Source of the DNA: JBLEFH01 sp047345645
GTDB lineage: Bacteria; Pseudomonadota; Alphaproteobacteria; Rhodobacterales; Rhodobacteraceae
NCBI GenBank assembly: GCA_047345645.1
Contig: JBLEFH010000003.1
Direction: 5' to 3' (one strand)
Length of the DNA stretch: 64,000 nucleotides
Shown here: one piece after another, positions 58,337-64,000 of the stretch
How the letters are laid out: each line of letters starts with the position of its first letter
Position numbering within the stretch: the stretch's first letter is position 1
Made by a program: the position numbers and the translations under genes
Notes under the pieces: model-generated
What the model saw: the letters and a program-made list of their open reading frames with translations, nothing else
Database searches by the model: none
What the model was told of the DNA's origin: nothing

Positions 58337-59468
58337 TTCGAATGCTGTCGATCTGCGTCGCCGGCGCGGTGATCGAGGTGATAACGCGCGCCCATTTCAC
58401 ATAAGGTGCTTCCGTCACATAGAGTAAATCGTCGTCGCGCATGAAGAAATCACGCCCGAGGAAGAGCCCGGAAGGCTCGCTGAGATCAAGGGCATAGACG
58501 ATCCGCTGCGGCGAGACGATGTCGTTGCGGCGCAGAACCGCATTGGCCACCGCCGCCGACTCTTCGCGCAGAACGAATACGCCGGTCGCGTCCGCCGTGT
58601 TGCCATTCAGGCCGCCGACGAGACCGAGCGCTTCGATCAGCGTCAGGTTCGGTTCGGTGAAATCCACCTCGCGCTGACCGGAGGTCTGGCCGAGGGAGGT
58701 AAAGCTGCGGCGGTCCTGCTCGACGATCACACGGTCGCCCGGCTGGATCGCAATGTCGAAACGCGGATTGTCGTAAATATCCTGAAGCCACACCGTTTCG
58801 GCGCTGCCATTGCGCACGACGCGGACCATGGCCATTTGCGGCTCGATCGAGATGCCGCCCGCCGAGGCGATCACCTCGGTCAGCGTGTTGGACGAGGAGG
58901 TCACCGGCACAACCTGCTGCGCATTGACGCGGCCAATCACGGCGACAGTCGCGCCATCGCCGGTGTCGCGGCGGACCTCAACCTGCGGGTCTGGCGTCTG
59001 GCTTTGCAGCGCAGCGGTGATCTTGCGGCGCACGGTTGCGGGGCTGTCGCCCGCAACATTGATCGCGCCCGCGTAAGGCACAAAAATCCGGCCCTGCTCA
59101 TCGACTTGGAGCGCTTCCAGCATCGTCACTTTCTGGCCGATATTGGCGAGAAGACCGTTATCGACGTTCTCCCAAACCGTCACGGTCAACACATCGCCGG
59201 GCCGGATCACATCCGCGCTCGGCTCTGCCGCACCCTGGAGATTGCCCGAAAAGCTGAGGCCCGCACCAGGTTGGGTCATCTGAACAACGCCGTTATCGAG
59301 CGGCACCACGAAGGCATCGCCGCCCAATCGTGCATCGGAGCTCAGAAGCTGCTCCTTGCTCGGACCCGACGACGGCAACCCGCAGGCGGACAACGCACTG
59401 ACAGCCGCAACGGCAATCATCGACTTGGCGGACACTAAACGCTGGAGTTTCAAGCCATGCTCCTTCAT
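58323..59468 (-). CDS. Polysaccharide export outer-membrane lipoprotein (Wza/KpsD-type)
   Basis: 381 residues. Lipobox LSAC-G near residue 30 (signal peptide with VAAVSALSACGLPSS), then a Poly_export domain (VIRPGDVLTVTVWENVDNGL; VDEQGRIFVPYAGAINVAGD) and SLBB-type repeats (VIGRVNAQQVVPVTSSSNTL; TLIEALGLVGGLNGNTADAT). It forms the outer-membrane capsule exit channel. ATG at 59468 has GAGGGA upstream; a longer upstream start is less likely. Confidence 0.9.
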   Translation of the reverse strand: MKEHGLKLQRLVSAKSMIAVAAVSALSACGLPSSGPSKEQLLSSDARLGGDAFVVPLDNGVVQMTQPGAGLSFSGNLQGAAEPSADVIRPGDVLTVTVWENVDNGLLANIGQKVTMLEALQVDEQGRIFVPYAGAINVAGDSPATVRRKITAALQSQTPDPQVEVRRDTGDGATVAVIGRVNAQQVVPVTSSSNTLTEVIASAGGISIEPQMAMVRVVRNGSAETVWLQDIYDNPRFDIAIQPGDRVIVEQDRRSFTSLGQTSGQREVDFTEPNLTLIEALGLVGGLNGNTADATGVFVLREESAAVANAVLRRNDIVSPQRIVYALDLSEPSGLFLGRDFFMRDDDLLYVTEAPYVKWARVITSITAPATQIDSIRNVAD

Positions 59469-59513
59469 GTTTTTTTCCCTCTTATACGAAGCCATCCCAT
59501 CACGCCAACCGTT

Positions 59514-60746
59514 TTACGAGCCTAATCGTTCATAAGGGCTGAACTGCGACAGTATTGCACGCAAAAGACGTGAAATAGCCTGTTTACGGCCCGAAGCTGC
59601 ATAGAAACTGCCGGGAAATTGCGAGGTTGCGAGCAGGTAATTGCGGTAAATGTCGTAAGCCGCCGCATCGGGCACTTGGGGATGGGCGAAAAAATCGGTG
59701 AGCGGCTGGTGCGAGGTCAGTTCCGGCTTGTCATAGACGGAGCGGCCAAGCGCGCGCACCGGAAGCCCGCGCCAGAGCGCTTGCTGCGCAGCGGTAGAGT
59801 TGACCGTGACCACGGCGCGCGCACCGTCGAGAAGCGCGGCGAGTTTGCCGCCGGGATGGATATGAATGCGCGGCCCGAGGCCGGTTTCTGCCGCCAGTTT
59901 GCGCGCCACATCGGGGAGGACTTCGCGGCCATCTTCGAGCGGATGATATTTGAAAACGAGGTCCACATCGCGCCGCGCGGCGGCGGCAAAGGCGTGGGCC
60001 ACCTCGCCCATCATCGAGGCCACGGTCTTGTACTCACTGTGACTTTTCAGCGAGGCGTCATGCGCCAGTTGCAACAGCACGACATCATAGCGCCGCCCGG
60101 AGCGCCGCAGCGAATCCAGCGCGATATTCCGCTCCAGCCGCTGCGCGGGCATCGCGATGAGCCGCGCCAGACTGAGCCGCGCCTCTTTCGCGACCGAGAT
60201 CCCACGATGTGGCTTGAAATTGGGATAGTCCCGCCACCCCGCCATGACTCGCGCATGATAGGCGGCGCCGTAATAGCTGTGCCGGATGAGCGCGCCCCAT
60301 TTGTCCTGCGGGTGGCCATCGGCTTTCGGATGCCCGGCCAGCGCGGCCCTCATGTCGTTGATGCTGATCTCCATCAGGCGCGAATGGCCGTTGGAGCCAT
60401 CGCGTTCATATGTCACCCAGGACGGGCGCAAATACCCTTCCTCAAACACATGCACCGTCGCGCCTGCCGCTTTCGCAATTGCAATGGCCTCTGCATGGTG
60501 CGGGCGCGTGTCGCCATAAAGCATCAGATCCGTGTCGGTGAGATTCGCCCGAAGATAGTCGCCCCACTCCGCCGGATCGTCGCGATACGCCTCGTAAGGC
60601 AAAGTTTTCGGCCAATACGCCCGGTCGCCCGCATTGACCCCGATCCGCCGCACGGCATGACCTTCCGCCGCAAGCGCCTGTGCCAACTGCGCAAAAAACG
60701 GACCATGTGGCCCTTGCAAAAACAAAAAACGACGGGGCTTCAACAC
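59514..60746 (-). CDS. Capsule polysaccharide synthesis protein, KpsS-like
   Basis: 410 residues of the Capsule_synth family, one module: PRRFLFLQGPHGPFFAQLAQ, VHVFEEGYLRPSWVTYERDG, VFKYHPLEDGREVLPDVARK, VTVNSTAAQQALWRGLPVRA. KpsS adds the first Kdo to phosphatidylglycerol in ABC-dependent capsules. It starts the leftward capsule run kpsS-wza-kpsC; no ABC transporter is in this window. Confidence 0.88.
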   Translation of the reverse strand: MLKPRRFLFLQGPHGPFFAQLAQALAAEGHAVRRIGVNAGDRAYWPKTLPYEAYRDDPAEWGDYLRANLTDTDLMLYGDTRPHHAEAIAIAKAAGATVHVFEEGYLRPSWVTYERDGSNGHSRLMEISINDMRAALAGHPKADGHPQDKWGALIRHSYYGAAYHARVMAGWRDYPNFKPHRGISVAKEARLSLARLIAMPAQRLERNIALDSLRRSGRRYDVVLLQLAHDASLKSHSEYKTVASMMGEVAHAFAAAARRDVDLVFKYHPLEDGREVLPDVARKLAAETGLGPRIHIHPGGKLAALLDGARAVVTVNSTAAQQALWRGLPVRALGRSVYDKPELTSHQPLTDFFAHPQVPDAAAYDIYRNYLLATSQFPGSFYAASGRKQAISRLLRAILSQFSPYERLGS

Positions 60747-60861
60747 GCTGCCTCTCTTTTGCGTGAGTTAGACGCATCCGCCGGGCGGGTTCAAGGGTCA
60801 GCGGATGCTTGCCGCAACACTCCGCTCACGGTAGCACGTGGGGATGTAAAGGAGTTGCCCC

Positions 60862-61464
60862 ATGTTCACCGGATTGATCGAACAGATCGGAACTGTCCTC
60901 GAAACCCGCCAAAACGGCGATATGAAGGCGCGGATCGCTTGCGATTACGACCTTGAGACCGTCGCGCTCGGCGCCTCCATCGCCTGCGACGGCTGTTGCC
61001 TCACGGTGACCGAAAAGGGCGAGACAGATGGTCGCGGCTGGTTCGCGGTCGATATTTCCGCCGAAACCCTGTCGAAAACCACGCTCGGCGACTGGCGTGA
61101 AGGGCGGAAAATCAATCTCGAACGCTCGCTCAAACTCGGCGATGAGCTCGGCGGGCATATCGTGTCGGGCCATGTCGATGGGGTCGCGGAGATTGTGGAG
61201 ATCACCGAGGATGGCGAGAGCACGCGCATCACCTTCGACGCGCCGGAAAGCCTTGCCAAATACATCGCCGCGAAAGGCTCCGCCGCACTCAACGGCACCT
61301 CGCTGACGGTGAATGGCGTAAACGGCACCCGTTTCGATGTGAACCTCATCCCCCACACCAAAGAGGTCACCACATGGGGCACCGCGAAAACCGGCGACAG
61401 GGTGAACCTTGAGATCGACATGCTGGCCCGATATGTCGCGCGGCTGCGTGAGTTCGGGCAATGA
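60862..61464 (+). CDS. ribE: Riboflavin synthase alpha chain
   Basis: 200 residues with two lumazine-binding repeats. N-terminal MFTGLIEQIGTV is diagnostic; SIACDGCCLTVTEKG and GGHIVSGHVDGVAEIV in repeat 1, SLTVNGVNGTRFDVNLIPHT in repeat 2. It dismutates lumazine to riboflavin. AAAGGAG lies before ATG. No FMN riboswitch consensus was seen in the 115 bases upstream. Its stop overlaps the next gene (ATGA). Confidence 0.95.
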   Translation: MFTGLIEQIGTVLETRQNGDMKARIACDYDLETVALGASIACDGCCLTVTEKGETDGRGWFAVDISAETLSKTTLGDWREGRKINLERSLKLGDELGGHIVSGHVDGVAEIVEITEDGESTRITFDAPESLAKYIAAKGSAALNGTSLTVNGVNGTRFDVNLIPHTKEVTTWGTAKTGDRVNLEIDMLARYVARLREFGQ

Positions 61465-61685
61465 GTGTGATCAAGTTTTTCTCTGGTTGGGACAGCGTAG
61501 AGTGGGCAATGTTCATTCTCGCGTTAATCACGATGATTGCGACGGTCATCAGTCTATTTCGTAGAAGGTCATCCACAACCAACGTCGCGCGCAATTCTCA
61601 GAACGTAAGACAATCAGGCGGACAGGGCAAAACGCCCGTTCACAACAAGGCAGTAGACAGTACAGATGTGGATCAGTCCGGATAA
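61461..61685 (+). CDS. Small membrane protein with C-terminal N/Q/G motif (islet gene 1)
   Basis: 74 residues. One membrane helix (about residues 14-33, EWAMFILALITMIATVISLF) followed by RRR (positive-inside) and a polar tail with NSQNVRQSGGQ (residues 45-55) and DSTDVDQSG (66-74). The first copy nearly repeats in the next protein. No family recognised. Overlaps ribE by ATGA and the next gene by one base. A/T-richer than flanks. A membrane effector controlled by motif pairing is inference. Confidence 0.68.
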   Translation: MSVIKFFSGWDSVEWAMFILALITMIATVISLFRRRSSTTNVARNSQNVRQSGGQGKTPVHNKAVDSTDVDQSG

Positions 61686-62632
61686 TGGTTTTGAATAGCA
61701 AAAAGAACAGCGCTGAGAATTCATCGAACGTCCAGCAGGCTGGGCGAGATCAACACTTTACCGGCATTAGCTTTGAGCAGCATCAGGCAAGTTTGAAGGA
61801 AGCGGTAAAAGAGCGAGAGGAGCTTCTCAGAAGAGAATTCTCTGAGAGCCGAAGAGCCGACAAGGCAGAGCATAGAGAAGCGATCAGCAGACTTGAAAGC
61901 GAGCTTGCAGAACTTCGTCGACGCCTTTCGGAGCCGGAGCGCGACTACGCTGCATATCAAAAACGGATTGGAGAGCTCGAACAACTTCTTAAACAAGCGT
62001 CGGGTGCCGTCAGCGAAGAGCGCATATACGAAGCACGCGAAGCGTTGAATCGCGGAAATCTGACAATTGCAGATAAAATCTTCGCCGAGGTCGCCCTTTA
62101 TGAGGAAGAACAGGAACAAAAGTCACGGCAGCGTCGTGCTGAAGCAGAATATGGTCGCGGCGTCATCGCCGATCAGGAATTACGATTGAATGACGCTGCC
62201 GATCACTACGGACAGGCGGCAGACCTATCTCAAGATTTCGAAAAAATTCAGCGAGCGCAATTCGCGTATTTTGTGATCGCCGATTTTGAGCGGTCGCTGG
62301 CATATTCCGACAAGCTTATTCTCGCGACAAAAGACTTGGGCAGTCGTGAAGAGGCCATTGCGTTAACGGAACACGCGAAAACGCTGTTAACTATTTCCCA
62401 ATTCGGGGACCTCGCTACAGGCGAGAAAAACTTGCAAGAAGCAGAGAAAATGCTCATTCGAGCAAAAAATATACTTCAGCGCAAAATGAAGATTAGCAAA
62501 GAATCGATCAATCCATACTTAGTTACGATAACAAATTTATCTCATGTTAAGTTTAAGAGAGCTTTCCGATCTGACGACAGGTTCGGATCAGACGCGAAAA
62601 CAGCAGAGAAGCTGATAAAAGAAGCTATTTAA
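61685..62632 (+). CDS. Coiled-coil/TPR protein with N-terminal N/Q/G motif (islet gene 2, ends at in-frame TAA)
   Basis: 315 residues to the TAA at 62630-62632. Residues 12-23 hold NSSNVQQAGRDQ, matching the motif of the upstream protein. Residues about 35-110 form a charged coiled coil (ESRRADKAEHREAISRLESE), then TPR-like helical pairs (AEAEYGRGVIADQELRLNDA; AQFAYFVIADFERSLAYSDK). The same frame continues past the TAA for 113 codons with more TPR. So the gene is either truncated by a nonsense mutation or sequence error, or read through. Confidence 0.7.
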   Translation: MVLNSKKNSAENSSNVQQAGRDQHFTGISFEQHQASLKEAVKEREELLRREFSESRRADKAEHREAISRLESELAELRRRLSEPERDYAAYQKRIGELEQLLKQASGAVSEERIYEAREALNRGNLTIADKIFAEVALYEEEQEQKSRQRRAEAEYGRGVIADQELRLNDAADHYGQAADLSQDFEKIQRAQFAYFVIADFERSLAYSDKLILATKDLGSREEAIALTEHAKTLLTISQFGDLATGEKNLQEAEKMLIRAKNILQRKMKISKESINPYLVTITNLSHVKFKRAFRSDDRFGSDAKTAEKLIKEAI

Positions 62633-62971
62633 ATAGGAAAAGCGGCTCAACTTGCATCGCCGGCACATCATGCTCAAAGACTTAACCTTCTAGGACATAT
62701 TTGCTTCTGGACATCACGTTTCGAAGATGCTGAAAAATACGCCCGGCAAGCTCTAACTATTTATGATCGAGGTCACGAAAAGCACAGTTCCAATCACGCT
62801 AGCTCAATGATGGCTCTTGTAGAAGTAATTCAAATGGAGCGATCAAAAATAGATGAATGTATATTATTATGCCGTGAAGCTCTTCGCATTTTTACGCGTG
62901 CTCTCGGATCCAATCACTTTAGAACACTCGAAGCAAAATATTGGTTGGAGCGGCTTGAAAGCACCCCCTAG
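62633..62971 (+). pseudogene. Detached C-terminal TPR part of islet gene 2
   Basis: The frame of the upstream gene stays open from ATA (62633) to TAG (62969-62971). It codes kinesin-light-chain-like TPR units: FEDAEKYARQALTIYDRGHE and CILLCREALRIFTRALGSNH, plus FRTLEAKYWLERLE. There is no start codon with a ribosome-binding site at its head. It therefore looks like the severed end of one 428-residue protein. Replacing TAA by CAA or GAA would restore the full gene. Confidence 0.75.
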
Positions 62972-63021
62972 CCCTTGGCGCGCGAATTCGGTATGACCCG
63001 CGCCAGACAGTGAGGAGCGGC

Positions 63022-64000
63022 ATGAGCGGCATTTCCCCCATCGAGGACATTATCGAGGACGCGCGCAACGGGCGCATGTTCATTCTGGTCGATCACGAAG
63101 ACCGGGAAAACGAGGGCGATCTGGTGATCCCCGGCCAGATGGCCACCCCCGATGCGATCAACTTTATGGCCAAATATGGGCGCGGGCTGATTTGCCTCTC
63201 CATGACCGGCGCGCAGCTTGATGCGCTTGGTCTGCCGATGATGGCGCAGAGCAATTCCTCGCGGCATGAAACGGCCTTCACGGTGTCGATCGAGGCCCGC
63301 GAAGGTGTCTCGACCGGCATTTCCGCCCATGATCGGGCGCGGACCGTCGCCGTTGCGATTGACCCGAAAAGCGGGCCGCAACATATCGCGACGCCCGGCC
63401 ATGTCTTCCCGCTGCGCGCGCGGCGCGGCGGCGTTCTGGTGCGCGCGGGCCATACGGAAGCGGCGGTGGATATTTCACGCCTCGCCGGGCTGAACCCCTC
63501 GGGCGTGATTTGCGAGATCATGAAAGAGGACGGCAGCATGGCCCGCCTGCCCGACCTCATGGAATTTGCCGCCGAGCATAAGATGAAAATCGGCACCATT
63601 TCGGACCTGATCGCCTATCGCCGCCGCTACGATCACCTCGTCAACGAGATCGAAAGCCGCGATGTGACCAGCGAATATGGCGGCGACTGGACCCTGCGGA
63701 TTTTCCGCGATGATGCGACCGGCGCGGAGCATATTGCGCTGACCAAGGGCGATGTGGCCTCGGGCGGGCCGGTGCTGGTGCGGATGCACCATCTCAACCC
63801 CTTTGACGATCTGCTTGGGCTGACCCCTAAACGGTCCTCCCAGATGCGTGACGCGATGGCGGAGATTGCCCGCGAAGGGCGCGGCGCGGTCGTCCTGTTG
63901 CGCGACATGACCGCCGAAATTGCCCATAGCGATGCAGGCGCGCCGCAGATCCTCCGGCAATACGGCCTCGGCGCGCAAATCCTCGGCGCGCTCGGCATCG
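63022..64000 (+). CDS. ribB: 3,4-dihydroxy-2-butanone 4-phosphate synthase, RibBA-type (partial)
   Basis: 326 codons, cut by the window end. The DHBP synthase domain is complete: LVDHEDRENEGDLVIPGQMA, ARTVAVAIDP, HVFPLRARRGGVLVRAGHTE and NPSGVICEIMKEDGSMARLP. The C-terminal GTP cyclohydrolase II-like part (from about residue 210) lacks the zinc cysteines (VRMHHLNPFDDLLGLTPKRS), so it is probably not a working GTP cyclohydrolase II. GAGGAG precedes ATG. It is next in the riboflavin run after ribE, separated by the islet. Confidence 0.92.
   Translation, partial: MSGISPIEDIIEDARNGRMFILVDHEDRENEGDLVIPGQMATPDAINFMAKYGRGLICLSMTGAQLDALGLPMMAQSNSSRHETAFTVSIEAREGVSTGISAHDRARTVAVAIDPKSGPQHIATPGHVFPLRARRGGVLVRAGHTEAAVDISRLAGLNPSGVICEIMKEDGSMARLPDLMEFAAEHKMKIGTISDLIAYRRRYDHLVNEIESRDVTSEYGGDWTLRIFRDDATGAEHIALTKGDVASGGPVLVRMHHLNPFDDLLGLTPKRSSQMRDAMAEIAREGRGAVVLLRDMTAEIAHSDAGAPQILRQYGLGAQILGALGI

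Noticed and set aside
60747..60861. Possible FMN riboswitch before ribE
   Set aside because: None of the conserved RFN-element segments (such as AGGGG..CCG.....) could be found.

Overview
The window is a piece of an alphaproteobacterial chromosome, most likely from the Rhodobacterales (Roseobacter/Paracoccaceae group). The evidence is the high GC content, the recR-ybaB-dnaX cluster, a dnaG-rpoD pair with a small DUF6476-type gene upstream, an alphaproteobacterial-type RpoH, and a dispersed nrdR-ribD / ribE / ribBA riboflavin locus. An intact-looking 31.5 kb transposable prophage splits the host sequence.

Left host part (1-15357): recR, ybaB and dnaX (minus); a rhomboid protease; the SRP RNA (minus); an SRPBCC protein; prephenate dehydratase (minus); a membrane-anchored cytochrome c; the yejABEF peptide ABC transporter; a DjlA-like J-domain protein; an endonuclease/exonuclease/phosphatase-fold protein; an M3 oligoendopeptidase F; and a tiny PLDc_N-type membrane protein whose terminator is the prophage target.

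Prophage (15363-46873): flanked by a 5-bp duplication AAGGG and carrying tandem A/T-rich repeats at each end. At the right end sit a LexA-like repressor (plus) and a long leftward early operon: MuA-type DDE transposase, MuB ATPase, Gam, HU, GemA, several small unknown genes, a MuF-type head protein with an extra C-terminal domain (candidate toxin), an acidic partner (candidate immunity) and zinc-ribbon proteins. The virion genes are P2-type, not Mu-type. One block runs leftward from 27.76 kb (XkdF-like protease, P2-type capsid, baseplate V-W-J-I, fibre, sheath, tube, E/E', tape measure, U, X, D). A divergent block runs rightward (PBSX/P2-type portal, P2-type terminase, morphogenesis protein, GH108 endolysin, holin-like protein, a 1301-residue spike with an SGNH esterase-like domain, two membrane proteins). 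It is therefore a Mu-transposition / P2-virion mosaic.

Right host part (46874-64000): cytochrome c' and cytochrome b561, rpoH (minus), rluD (minus), DUF6476-dnaG-rpoD, dodecin (minus), nrdR-ribD, three capsule genes (kpsC-like, export lipoprotein, kpsS-like; minus), ribE, and a two-gene A/T-rich islet, followed by ribBA, which runs off the end. In the islet, a small membrane protein and a coiled-coil/TPR protein share a short N/Q/G motif, an arrangement reminiscent of amyloid-type signalling pairs. The TPR gene is interrupted by an in-frame TAA.

The most interesting items are the islet pair, the MuF C-terminal domain with its acidic neighbour, the Mu/P2 mosaic inserted in a terminator, and a DNA-level 11-bp repeat cluster inside the transposase gene.
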